This document shows positions 28,737 to 40,600 of a stretch of DNA of 64,000 bases, in pieces (position 1 is the first letter of the stretch; the number at the start of each line of letters is the position of its first letter). The DNA comes from Candidatus Absconditabacteria bacterium (GTDB lineage: Bacteria; Patescibacteriota; Gracilibacteria; Absconditabacterales; Absconditicoccaceae): NCBI GenBank assembly GCA_028685875.1, contig JAQUDD010000003.1:59561-123560 (forward strand). Direction: 5' to 3'. A model generated the notes under the pieces. It made no database searches, was not told the DNA's origin, and was given only the letters and a program-made list of their open reading frames with translations. The translations under genes and the position numbers were made by a program.

Positions 28737-30921
28737 ATCAAGTAGATCCACTATTAAAGTGAATAAATATAATGTGGGGATAGGGCTAATTATTCTATGA
28801 GCATTATTCTTTTTTAGTAAATTTGTTGCTCCTGAGGCTCCCTTACTTTGATTTTTATCTCAATATGCAAGTATTGCCTTTGGGGATATGGGATTAGGAG
28901 TGTTTTTTGGGCTTTGTATTTTGATGGGAGTTTTGGTCTTGGCAAGAGGTCATTTGATGAAGACCCTACTCAAACAGTTTGTTATTATGATGTTTGTCAT
29001 TTCTTCGGTTTTAAATTTTTCTATTCTTTCTGCAGAAACTACTAATCGAGCGGCTTCTTCTCAGTATGGAGGGTACTTTTCTTGGCCTATTTATATGCTT
29101 CTTGAACAAATATTTGGGCATTCTGAAATGGCAATTAAGATTATCGTCATTATTTTTGCACTCTTGGTGTTAGGCTGGTTCCTTTATACGCTTAACGTAA
29201 AACTTCCTAAGCTTCCCAAGATTAATGTGGAAAAATATGAGCAACCTGTTGCAAAAAGAGAACAAAAATCGGGTACAAAACCTTATATTACCAGAGAATC
29301 TCATACTACTTCAGATTCAGATATTCTCAAAAAGATTTCCCAAGCAGCAGGGACAGCTTTTTCTAGTGCTGGTTCAAAACCTTCGGAAGCACAAGCTTCT
29401 CTTCTAAAAGATATGCTTAAAAAGAAACTTGATACTAAACTTGATCACAAAATAGAAAAAAAGAGACCTCGTCCAGCTATTAAGTTCTCGTGAGACAAAC
29501 CCACATTTCCTTATTCGTTGTTAGAATCTGATCTCTGAAGTGCTCCGAGTATTGATCAGAATTTTATTATGGAAAAGGCAAAGTCCCTTCAAAGGAAATT
29601 GATGGAATTTAATATTCCCGTGACGATTGAGGGATTTGATATTGGTCCTTCTATTGTGCAGATCAAAATTAAACCTTCAGAAGGAATCAAAATTTCTTCT
29701 ATTGAAAATCTTGCTAACGATATTAAGCTTTCCCTCAAGTCAAAATCGCTCAGAATTGTTGCTCCTATCCCTGGGACTGACTCTGTAGGGATCCAGATCC
29801 CTAATCCGAAACCGAGTATGGTGAGAATTGGAGATATGCTTAATTCGGTGGATTTTCAAAAAGCAATGAAAGATACGGAGACGGGACTTGCTCTCTGAAA
29901 AGGAATTGATGGAGCGATTATTTCCAAACCTCTTGAATCTATGCCACATTTGCTTGTTGCGGGAGCTACAGGGAGTGGAAAGTCAGTAGGAATTAATGAC
30001 TTTATTCTTTCTCTGATGTTTCAAAATTCTCCTTCAGAATTGAAATTTTTGATGGTTGATCCTAAGCAAGTAGAACTTGAAATGTATAGTGGACTTCCCT
30101 ATATGCTTGCGCCGATTGTCTATGATTCTACTAAGGCGATTAAGCTTCTCCAACGAACGGTGCAAGAAATGGAGAGAAGATATACTATTCTCAAGGAGCA
30201 GAGAGTGAGAAATTTGACGGAATATAATGCTAAGAATTCTGCCGAGACAATGTATCGTATTGTCTTTGTTATTGATGAGATGGCTGATATGATGCTGTCT
30301 AGTTCGGCGAATAGAAAGGAGGTAGAAAATTGTATTAACCGTCTCGCAGCAAAAGCCAGAGCGGTAGGAATTCATCTTATCCTGGCGACACAGAGACCAA
30401 GTGTAAATGTAATTACAGGACTTATTAAAGCAAATATCCCAACGAGAATGGCATTCTGAGTTGTTTCTGAGATTGATTCAAGAACCATTCTTGGGCGTAA
30501 AGGTGCAGAGGATTTAGTAGGAAAAGGAGATATGCTGTATATGGATCCTTCTACGAAATTTCCTATTAGAATTCAGGCTCCTTTTGTTTCTACAGAGGAG
30601 ATTGAGAAGGTTGTTGCCTCATTAAAGAATAAATATATGCAGGGACTTACAGAAGAGGATATCTATAATCCAGAAATTATTGCTGCGTTAGAGTCTAAAG
30701 CTGAAACTGCATCAGGTGCTTTTGCTGGATCGGGAGATGACGATGATCTCGTAGAGCAGGCGATTCAAGTGATTGCGGAGACCAGAAAGGCTTCTGCCAC
30801 TTTGCTTCAGAGAAAGCTTTGAGTGGGATTTGCTAGAGCTGCAAGAATTATGGATATCCTTGAAGAGAGGTGAGTTATTGGTCCTCAGGATGGAGCGAGA
30901 GCTAGAGATATCTTTTTATAA
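28708..30921 (+). CDS. ftsK: FtsK/SpoIIIE DNA translocase
   Basis: ATP-driven pump that moves chromosome ends through the division septum. Membrane helices occupy the N-terminal 170 aa, then a linker, then the RecA-like motor with Walker A VAGATGSGKSVGIND, Walker B RIVFVIDEMADMML and LILATQRPSVNVITGLIK. The C-terminal winged-helix gamma domain contains GPQDGARARDIFL. Six or more TGA codons are Gly. No good ATG is available; TTG 28708 (reading MAKRRRSSSR) fits the family start, while the frame stays open upstream to about 28609. 737 aa from TTG. Confidence 0.92.
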
Positions 30922-30939
30922 TTTACTGCTTATATATCT

Positions 30940-31209
30940 ATGGAACAAATATTTTGTCAGAGTTGTGGTATGCCGGTGAAGAGTGAGTTTACTAGCACTA
31001 ATCAAGATGGAACAGTTAATACTACGTATTGTTGTTATTGTTACAAAGACGGACAATTTACATCGGATGTGACAATGGATCAGATGATTGAGCATTGTAT
31101 TCAATATTTGGATGAATATAACGGAGCTTCAGGAACTCAATTTACAAAGGAGAAAGCTCTATCCCAGATGAAACAATATTTCCCTACATTAGGACGTTGG
31201 AAACAATAA
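30940..31209 (+). CDS. Zinc-ribbon protein (PF12674-like), 89 aa
   Basis: It starts with CQSCGMPVKSEF and has a second Cys pair in CCYCYKDGQFTSDVTMDQMI, the arrangement of the putative zinc ribbon family. The C-terminal half is helical and ends in PTLGRWKQ. No TGA. It begins 18 nt after ftsK, so it is probably in the same operon. Function unknown. Confidence 0.75.
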   Translation: MEQIFCQSCGMPVKSEFTSTNQDGTVNTTYCCYCYKDGQFTSDVTMDQMIEHCIQYLDEYNGASGTQFTKEKALSQMKQYFPTLGRWKQ

Positions 31210-31250
31210 TACTTTCTTTTCTCTGTTTTCCTGAGCTTCCTATTTTTTGA

Positions 31251-31266
31251 ACAAGGCTAGCCTTGT
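31251..31266. terminator. 16-bp palindrome, possible terminator
   Basis: ACAAGGCTAGCCTTGT is a perfect palindrome just after the zinc-ribbon gene, followed 5 nt later by a T-run. The near-zero loop makes an intrinsic terminator uncertain. Confidence 0.4.
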
Positions 31267-31313
31267 CCCTGCATTTTTTCTTCTTCATCTTTTAGTCTCT
31301 CAATCTCTTCTTT

Positions 31314-32153
31314 ATGGAGGTAATAAAAAATTCAAAAGCTGATACTATAATCAAAGCAATGATGCAAGATTGAGCAAGTCAGCTTCATCTTCTTGCTGAC
31401 TTTGATAAAACGCTTACTAAGGCGTATACAGATTGAAAGGATACGGGATCCTTGATTTCTATTCTTCGTAACGGGAACTATCTTTCTCAGCAATATACGA
31501 AAGCTGCGCAGGAATATTATGCACATTATTCTGTTATAGAGAGATCGCTTGATCTTCCTTTAGAAGAAAAAACATCTGCTATGCAGGAGTGGCGAGAAAA
31601 ACATCTTCAGTTGTTTGTTGATGAAGGTCTCCAAAAAAAGCATATTTATCAAGCAATGCAATCAGATATAGTGACTTTTAGGGAAGGCTATCAGAAATTT
31701 TTCGATCAACTTTCTTCTTACGGAATCCCTCTTGTTATTCTTTCGGCTGGGGGATTAGGAATTCTTTCTATCCAAAAGTTTTTTGAAAATCATCATCTTC
31801 TTTCAGAAAATATTCATATTGTAGGGAATGATTTCATTCGAAATGATGCAGGAGTGGCTATTGGTTTCAAAGAGCCAATTATTCATTCTCTTAATAAGTC
31901 AGAAACGGTCATGAAAATTTTTCCTTTTTATGAGGAAATTGTAGAGAGAAAGAATGTTATTTTATTGGGTGATAATTTGGGAGATGTGCAAATGATAGAG
32001 GGGTTTAGCTATCAGAATCTTCTAAAAATCTGATTTCTTAATAAAGATATTGAACAGCAACAAATGGCTTATATGGATGCGTATGATATTGTAATTTTTG
32101 GGGATGGAGACCTTAGTAAAGTAAATGAAATTTTGAGTCAAATTGTTTCATAG
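31314..32153 (+). CDS. Pyrimidine 5'-nucleotidase (UMPH-1-like HAD)
   Basis: A HAD-superfamily hydrolase of 279 aa. Motif I is HLLADFDKTLTKAYTDG (nucleophile Asp), motif II VILSAGGLGILSIQ, a Lys-containing motif III, and motif IV NVILLGDNLGDVQMIEGF. This order and length match cytosolic 5'-nucleotidase III, which dephosphorylates UMP/CMP. Gly at TGA occurs near residues 20 and 41 and at 32032. The C-terminus IVIFGDGDLSKVNEIL is typical. It fits a salvage-based nucleotide economy. Confidence 0.75.
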
Positions 32154-32160
32154 GGAAAAA

Positions 32161-33033
32161 CTATTCATTCTCTTGAGCTTTCTCAAATATTTTGTATCGA
32201 TAAAGGTTGAAGAAACTTTCTAAGATTGCGTTGATATATGCAACGAGAAGGAGCATTAACCCTGCTACAATCCATATAATTTGTTCTACTCGTGCATTAT
32301 CTATAATATTAAAGAATACTGCTAAATAGATTAATGCGGTTGGTATTCCTACCACAATTAGTGCATTGATAATAAATCTTACAAATAATAGCATTTCAAA
32401 GAGTACTCCTTTGATAGTAAGTCCTGGATTTTGCATTGTGAGATACATACTTTTCTTGATAGCATCAAATACTTTTAGGTCTTTGATTAAGATATAGTAT
32501 TTTGTGTATGGTCGGAAGAATGTGGCAAATAATACAATAATAAACCAAAAGATAATAATAATTTTTAAGATGATATTGTCTAATATCCCCATCATTAGCA
32601 ATCTTAATGTGATGGTTGTGATAGTATAGAGTCAGAATGCAAATCAAAGACCATTATACTCAAACATGAGAAAAAATTTCTTTATACCTTTAGTTATTGC
32701 GGAGGCCATTTTCTTCCCTTGATTCTGAATATAATATACAATTGAGGCCTCTCCAATAGGATAAATGAGAAAGTTTCCTATTACTATTACAATGATGAAT
32801 CCGATGATGAGTCCTATGATATCAAATTCTTGTATTTTATTGAAGATATAGAATATTGCATCAGAAAATTGTACTCAGGATTCATACCTACTTATTAGTA
32901 GAGTATTTAGAAAATAAATAATTAAGTAGAGGCGGTAAACTGTGTGTCAAAAAGTCGTAAGAAAGGCAATCCTAATAAGTTTTGGATTGGAGAGAAGTGT
33001 TTTGATAGATGATGCTATTGTCTTCTTTATCAT
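32161..33033 (-). CDS. Polytopic membrane protein, 290 aa
   Basis: ATG 33033 to TAA 32161. About six hydrophobic helices: around residues 20-45, 70-95, 130-155, 160-180, 205-235 and 250-270, separated by short basic loops. Several TGA codons are Gly (GLGFAFGLYTI). No recognised family; the polytopic layout recalls YihY/DUF4013-like or T4SS TrbL-like proteins, without specific motifs. Last gene of the minus-strand cluster led by the giant protein, 63 nt after the VirB2-like gene and separated from it by a terminator hairpin. Confidence 0.6.
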
Positions 33034-33047
33034 GCTATTTTTTATAT

Positions 33048-33080
33048 AAAAAACCCTCTTGATAGCCAGAGGATTTTTTT
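33048..33080. terminator. Bidirectional terminator
   Basis: CCTCT and AGAGG pair around an 8-nt loop, with A-runs before and T-runs after, so it can stop transcription in either direction. It lies between the VirB2-like and the polytopic membrane genes, both minus strand, so some transcripts may end here. Confidence 0.6.
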
Positions 33081-33096
33081 ATTTATCTTACTCTTT

Positions 33097-33564
33097 TTAT
33101 GTACCTAGAAAGAGTGCTGTAAAGAATCTTATAATTGCATAAGAAAAGGTTATTACAATAACTCCAATGAGTGCATATTTTATTGCGCTATTTGCATTAC
33201 TTTCTTTCCCCCCAAAGATATTGGTTGCGTAAATATATCCAGCGTAGATAATCATTACTGCTCCAATGAGTAGTCCAATCTGAGAAAGAAATTTTACAAG
33301 ATAGACTATATAGTCTAGAATTGTTGTTCGATTCATAATACCCGTTGCCATTTGTTCTGATAAACTTAATTCATTCGCTTTTTCTCTATAGGTTTGCATC
33401 ACCTTCCCTCAGGTAGCTCCTATTGCATCAACGACTATATTTAATTCTGGTATTCTTTCTGGGTTTACTTCTTCCATGATATGAAATTCTTGAGCATTTG
33501 TTATGCCCGTATTTATTAGGAATATTCCTATTATAGCTCAGAGAATCCCCCTTATTTGTTTCAT
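33097..33564 (-). CDS. VirB2/TrbC-like two-TM secreted protein, 155 aa
   Basis: A start at ATG 33564 gives a signal peptide (MKQIRGILGAIIGIFLINTG), a short outer region, and two close hydrophobic helices, FLSQIGLLIGAVMIIYAGYI and YALIGVIVITFSYAIIRFF, separated by a Gly/Lys/Asn loop. The two-helix arrangement matches VirB2/TrbC pilins or the small TM proteins common in CPR genomes. Two TGA in the N-terminal third are Gly. It starts 28 nt after the secreted 326-aa gene. Its role is inferred from topology only. Confidence 0.6.
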
Positions 33565-33592
33565 CTTTGGTTTTAGAAGATATAAATATTGT

Positions 33593-34573
33593 TTAGTTAC
33601 ATATGGGTGTTAATTCTGGAGTAGCTTTTTCAACTCTTCCCCATAGAATATTTACTCTATTGAGCTTTGTAGTAAGCTCTCAAAGCCTATCTCTTAGGTA
33701 TACATTTGTATAGATAGTTAGATTATCGTTCTTGAGTTGGTCAGATTTCTTTGTAATGATATTGTGTGTATAGCTCGTTTCTGCTTTAATTCTTTCTTCT
33801 ATTAGTGTTTTACATTTCCCAGATTGAATGATTTCTTTGATAGTGGGATTAGTTGCAGTTCCATTGGATCCATCCATAGGGTTAAAGAGGAAATATAGAT
33901 ATCCTGCTAGATTGCATGCATTATTATATCTTTCTCGTAGACTTCGATTTTCATAATTATGCATTACTTCGAGTTGTTCTCCTTCTATAAGATCTACATA
34001 ACTTCTTCGATTAAGGTTTGTATTCTCTACTATTCCATATACTTTATTTTCTCCCTTGCTCCAGAATTTATTATATTGAGATTGGATGACTTGTGGTAGT
34101 GTTCCCTCTTTTTGAGTAGCTTTTTCTTCAATAAAAGCTCTTCGTTCTACTCCCCTTGGATCGAGAGATCCATCTTCATACATTCCTAACATATCTCCAT
34201 CTAATCTTCTCATAATAACATCTAAGAGGTGATTAAATAGGAGATAGGACTTTGGTGTATTATTTTTGAAATGGGGAGTATCTTTCCCACATTGCTCTTT
34301 GTATTTGTTTCAAAATTCTGAATGTTCACAACAATTTTTTCTTAAGTTGAGAAATGCAATATTTAGGTCTTCACTTGGGATGATAGTTTCTCTATTTTGG
34401 ATAGTGCTACGATTGTTTGTTCGTAAGTTCTCTACGAGAACAAAGTGATTTTTTTCATCATAGGTTTCTGTTACAAGTACGCAGTCTCCTGGTAGGCTAT
34501 TATCGGCAAAACACACGCTTCCCAATCAGAAAATTCCTAGTATACTTAGACTTGTAATGATTGATTTCTTCAT
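33593..34573 (-). CDS. Secreted hypothetical protein, 326 aa
   Basis: ATG 34573 begins a signal peptide (KKSIITSLSILGIFGLGSVC) with likely cleavage before ADNSLPGD. The mature protein is rich in Asn, Glu and Lys, with Cys at several positions (CVLV, NCCEHSEF, QCGK, NACN, GKCK). Three TGA are Gly (34526, 34310 and 33680 on the plus strand). No family is recognised. It lies 75 nt downstream of the giant gene and upstream of the VirB2-like gene. Probably a partner of the giant surface protein. Confidence 0.6.
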
Positions 34574-34648
34574 CTGGGACTAGGGTAGTAAAAGGCTGCT
34601 TCTCAATTATAGTTGTTTTTTGTGGAGATTGCAAATTTTGTCTCTAGA

Positions 34649-37600
34649 TTATTCAAAAGATTTTACTTTGAGTTTGACTTCGATGGTGTTCTTATTCCCT
34701 CTCTCATTCAGCGTGTAGATGATGCTATTATTATTTTTATCAAAATTATATTCCCCACTTAGTCCCTTCTCTGAATAGAGTTGCCCTGTTGGAGAGATAA
34801 ATAGAATATTTTCTCAATTTTTGTGCACGGTTTTCCCTCCATTGAAGATTCCGAGGCTTGTATGATTTACATCGGTAATAGTATATTCCGGAGCTGCTAC
34901 TTGCAGAAATTCTTCTATTGGTAGAGTAATATTGAAGAGAAGCTTACTGTTTTCCCTTTCATATACTTGGAGTAGTGGTACATTAGCTACAAAATTTATT
35001 TTTAGATATACCTTATCTTTAAATTCTTCCTGAACAATCACTTCTCCTGTGTCAGGATCTATTTCTGCGATGAGGAGATTATCGTTTGTATAGAGTCAGA
35101 CCTTATTATCTAAATGATAATACTTTCCTTCTATTACGCTGATATTAGGAGCTAACGTATAATTGTCTGTTTTGTTTCCTCCCCCTTTTTCTTTTGCAAT
35201 AAGATCTAATCGGTAATTATTTCTCTGTCTCTGGAAAGCAACATTTCCTTGATCAATGTCTTGTGAAAGTTCTGCTGTGATTATTGCCAGATTCTCACTA
35301 CTACTATCTTCCTTTCTAATGTTGGTTATTGTTATTTCTGGGACATTGATATTTAGTGTTACTTCCTGTTGACTACTATTCCCATAGTGATCACTTGCAT
35401 AGAAGATATACTGGACACTTTGTGCACCCGTAAAGAAAAGGTTTGAAATGCTAATAGTTCCCGTTGCTGTAGTGATATCTTTCTTCTGAATTAATTTCCC
35501 ATTTTGTTCTACTTCCATTGTTGCAAGTGCAATATTGTCTTCTCGGTGCATATGTAATGTATAGGTTGTTCCTACATATCCTTCTAAGACATTTCCACTA
35601 CTGACGCTTTCTTGAGTGGTATTTCTCACAATTTCTGCGATACCCACAGGTCCTGTATTATCTCCTAGGATTTGTTTCCCTGCTACAACTTGATTAGACC
35701 ATGGAGAGGAGACTTTGAGTATATTATTGGTTTCACTGAGTGTGGCGATTTTTGCGTATTGTCGCTTTCTTTCAATTTTTTCAATACTTGTACTTGCATT
35801 TTCTTGGATTGGATCAAAATAGACTATTTCCACAATTTCTTTATCTATGAACTTTTCTATTTCTTGTTTTTTTCCTTCTAATTCAATTTGTAATCCTGTA
35901 TTTGTATTATATTTATTGAGTACGAGAACATATTTTCTTGGGATTTGTGTATTTATTTTCTCTTGTTTTTCCGGTGCATGATCTACTCTTTCGGTGAGTT
36001 TAATAAGATATGCTTCTACACCTTGTTCTCTGCTTGTTTTCCATTCTAGAGAAATATCATCAAAAGTTTGACCATTCACTTTAAAATTCTTTACTTCTTG
36101 ATGTTGGTCGGAGATTTTTAGGATGGTAGTTCTATCAAATCTGATTGTGCTGTGCTCAGCTTTTATTTCATTAATTTTATATAAATAATACTCTGAATAG
36201 TATTTTTCAGTAGTTGTGAAGTTAGTATTTTGGTTCCCATATTTAAGATATACACTGTGATTATCTCGTAGGATAAGATCATTCACTTTATCATTATTAA
36301 TATCTTGTTCGAAATATCTCTTTCCAATGTTTTCTGCATTAGTCTCGGAGTATACTACTTTACTAATCTTTGGAGAAGAATCCCTTTTGACATAAATTCC
36401 GCTTACATATGAGGCGGGATCAAAAGTACTCTGTAGTATTCCTTCGGCACTGTTTGTTCCATTACTTTGACTTGTAAGTGTTTTTTGCGTTGGTTGATCT
36501 GTGTTTTTTGCAATGAGCTGGGTTTGTTGTTGAGGGAGGATTCTCTGATAAAGTCCAGCAATTTGGTTTTTCATGGACTGTAATTGTTGTTTGGTATTGT
36601 AATATTGTGTATGACTCATATTGAGATCAGAGGCATTGTTGGTCTCTATAGCATTTAAGAATCCATCTATAATTGGTGCTTTATTATCTAACAATATCTT
36701 GTAAGGATTTTCTATGTTGTTCAGAATTTTTTCTGTCTTTTCATCAATATTGAACAGTTGTGTGTTAAATGCTAACGTTTTTTCTTCTTTATTGTTGGTT
36801 AATTCCGAATCTTCTTCTAATATCTCTAAAAAGGCATCAAAGTCATAACTTAATAGTTCTTTTATTTGACTATTTCTTTCTTGTTCTTGATTTATTAGGT
36901 TACTTATCTCCTGTTGGGTAGCTATGATTCCTTGTTCGTTTGTTAAGATAGTACTTTGATTATGAATTTGTTCTTCAATGTTACGTAGTGTGGATTGAAT
37001 AGTTGCAACATCTTTACTTTTGGTATTAAATGCCATTAGTCCTTCTTCTAATCTTTGTTTCGCGGTTGTATAGTCTGTATATTCTAATTCATCGTTCATG
37101 TATATGCTTATTTCCTTACTATCTATTTGTTGATTTACTCGATTTTCACTCTGTTGTATCCCATCTTCTGCTGCCTCCTTTCCTTCATTCATAGTTTCTT
37201 CAAGCCGATTGACGGGATTTTCTTCTACCCGATCGGTAATGCCGATGGAGATATTGTTAATGTTTGTGGTTATTGCTTCCAATACAGCAAAGAGATGATC
37301 TGATTTCATTTGAATGTTTGTTTGTACAGAGATTTCATAGTCAAATCCTTGTAGTTTTGGTTTCTTAGCTTGGATGTTGGTTAGATCTACGATATTGTCA
37401 AATCGTTTCACTTCATAGGTTCTTTGTGAGAGCTGTTCTATTTTTGCTTTTACAGATCCTTCTCCTATGAGTCCAAACCCATTTTTAATCGTACAATAAA
37501 GTTTTCCAATTTTTTCTAGTAAATTTAACGTTGTTTGGAATTGATTTGGTAAGGCTGGTATTTTTGGTGCAGGAGGTATGGTTGGGAGTTCGAGTTTAAT

Positions 37601-40600
37601 ATTTGGAATGAACGACGGAACCTCTGGTAAATCTGGTGGAGAAGGTAGTTCGGGGATCTCTCACAGATTTATGTTAAAGCTTTCAAGAATAAATTTCAAC
37701 ATATCAATATTTATATTCGGAAGATTTGGAGCTCCTGGTAAATTTGGAAGATTTGGGAGAGCTACTTTTTCCGGTTGGAAATGAAAGACAGGTAGTACGA
37801 TATCAAAGTTAAGATTTAAATCTGAAAAATCTAAAATTAGGTCTGGTATTTTGAAGTTTGGTATTTGAATGATTGGTAATTCTATATTTTGGCAGAGAAG
37901 TGAGAGTTTACATGCGTATTGATCATATGTATCATTAGTACAGCTAGAACATTTCTCGGACCAGTTTATAGAAAAATCTACAAGAACTTGATAGGTTTTA
38001 ATGGTGTTCATTATAAGAATAATTGCATCAATATATCCGGCAAATCTATTTGCATTACTTATCATTCGATACGATAAGTAGCCCAAAAGATTATTAATAA
38101 TTGCTGAGATTTCAGCCATGTATCTATCTATTACATGAATCCATTCATAGAGCTCAAATGGGAACATTTTATACTCTTCGAGTGTTCTGATATTTCCATT
38201 AATTTTATCTAGCATGTTAATAAATTGGCGTTCATGGAAGTCAATGAATTGGTTAAGTTGTTTTTCTATTTCAGGATCTCATAAGATATTTGCACACTGA
38301 GAATTAAACTCTTTTGCTTCTTTAACTATTTCACTAAGTGCTTTACTACCCGGATTATAATCTGTGAGACAGGATCCTAGGATACTTTGTACTATTCCTT
38401 CTCGTTCGCTAATTATCTTGCTGTTGCTATCTATTCGTTGATGTAAATATATTCCATAACTGTTGATATCTTCACTATAAATCATTGGTATCTTGACGGC
38501 GAGATTTTTAGTTTGGATATTGATGATATTACTTTCATTGAAAATTTGTGTTACTTGTTCAAATGGGTTTGCAATGTTGTCGTTCAGGGTATTTACTGTA
38601 CTTGATAATTGTTTATATTTTTCTACTAGGTTCTTTGTATTTTCTTCATTAATGTTTTTACTAGTTGTTGTTTTTTGTAAATTATCGGTATCTGTATCTG
38701 TTCTTTCTTTCGGTAGTGTTAATTCACTAAAATCAGGCCACTTGATTGAGAGGCTCATTTTTGTGAGATTGTTTGTTAGGTATTTGATTTGTGGATCAAG
38801 CCATCCATCAATCAGAATTTTTCTAATTCCATTACTGATTCCTTGTGTGATTCTGTTCTTTGTAGTACCCCCTCCTTCAAGTTTTACTCCTTTGATAGTC
38901 AGAGAGCTTTCTACGTTGGAGTCTCCATATTTTGGTATTGTATCCATTTCCAATGTAAAAATTCCAAACCCTCCTTCTCCACTAGGTAAGTAAGGGGAGT
39001 ATACATCTTTTTCTCCAGGAGTCATATTGTTGATTATCATTTCAAATGGGGACTGACTATATCCTTCCTTAGTGCTTGCAGTTCCACTAGGAGAGGAGGA
39101 GCAGCTTTCCCCATTACTTAGATCATCAGTCCATGGTGCATAACTTTCTTCAGGATTGTCTTTGTCTGTTTTCCCTCCACATTGTGGTTTAATAACGGTT
39201 ACAATACAGTTTCCTCCTAATTCTGATAGAGGAAATGGGATAGCTTTTCCTACAGAGTAGGGCCCTAGGCATACTGCTACTCCCACTTGTGCTGTTAGTG
39301 TTGGTGCAACATAAATTCTAATCATAGAGGGATATGTCCCTCATGGTGCTCGAACAAAATCATCTCCAGGACCTTTTAGTCCTCGAGGAAAAGGAATTGG
39401 TCCTAGAGGAGTAGGTAATGTCCCAGGAAAATGGAATACAGGGAGTCCATTACTTAGAGGAATTAGAGGTAATTTTATACATCAGAATAAGTGATAATCA
39501 CCAGGTGCGAAAAATGCTTGATTAAAAGGTACGGGGATTCCAGCACAGTTTCCTCCATCTCCTCCAAAGCTATATCCTCTACATGCAGCTTCAGCTAATT
39601 TGTCTACACTTTCTTGGATGTTATTTATTTCGTTATCAAAAAGGTTTAGATCAATATTGATCCCTCCATTAAATCCTTCTGAAACTAATTTTTTGAGATC
39701 TAGTCCTTCAGATGTTATTCAGGGAATTCCACTAACATCTTTATTACTCATTGCATCTAATGCTTGTTGTTCCATATCTTTTGCTGGATCATTTTCTTCA
39801 GCTTCTTTTAGTTGGTTATCAATGAGTTTTTGTAGGTTTATTGCTTCTTTTCCATACTGCCTATTTTTATCTCTTTTGGTATTAACAAATGCTTGAATGT
39901 ATTTCACACATCCGTTGGTAGGTTGTAATTTTATGTCTAATATTCAGTCAGTTTGGATATTGATATCTTCAGGAGCATAATCTTCTCAGTTGATATCAGT
40001 AATACTGATGCTTTGTGTTTGTATGTTATAATATTCTAATTCATAACTATACGTAAATACTTCTCCACTTCTGAGTTCTAGATTATCTATTATATAATTA
40101 AAGTCTTCATTTTTACCGATTAATGTAAATGATTTACTTCTTGGTAAATTCAGGCTTTTCGGTCGATTCTCTGTGCTATATTCTATTTCCCATGGACCTT
40201 GGATTTTGTCTCCAAATATTGCTTTTGTATTTACTAACGCTTCAATATATACTTCTACAAGTACTTTGTCTCCTTTCTGTAAAATTCCTCAGTTAATATC
40301 CGTATAAGTTTTATATACTTTCAGGTTGTCATTTTCATCCAAATAACTGATAGGTATAAATGTGTAACTTTCTTTTATTTCCGTTAATGTTGGAGATATT
40401 TTAAGCTCTTGGTACTTTAGTGCAGTTTCGATTCCTACACTTGTCATTTGGTTGATATCAAAGCTGTTGCTTCCTAATTGTGCCATAATGTCTGCCATAT
40501 TTATATTTTTTGCTGCATTAGCATCCATTTTACTTAATGCTGATAGCATTGCACTATTGTCTGTTACTCCAGCACTGTAGGGATCCACTATTTCATTCTC

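Noticed and set aside
38493..38993. Plus-strand open frame inside the giant gene
   Set aside because: It is a shadow of the minus-strand frame, low in complexity and without a start context.
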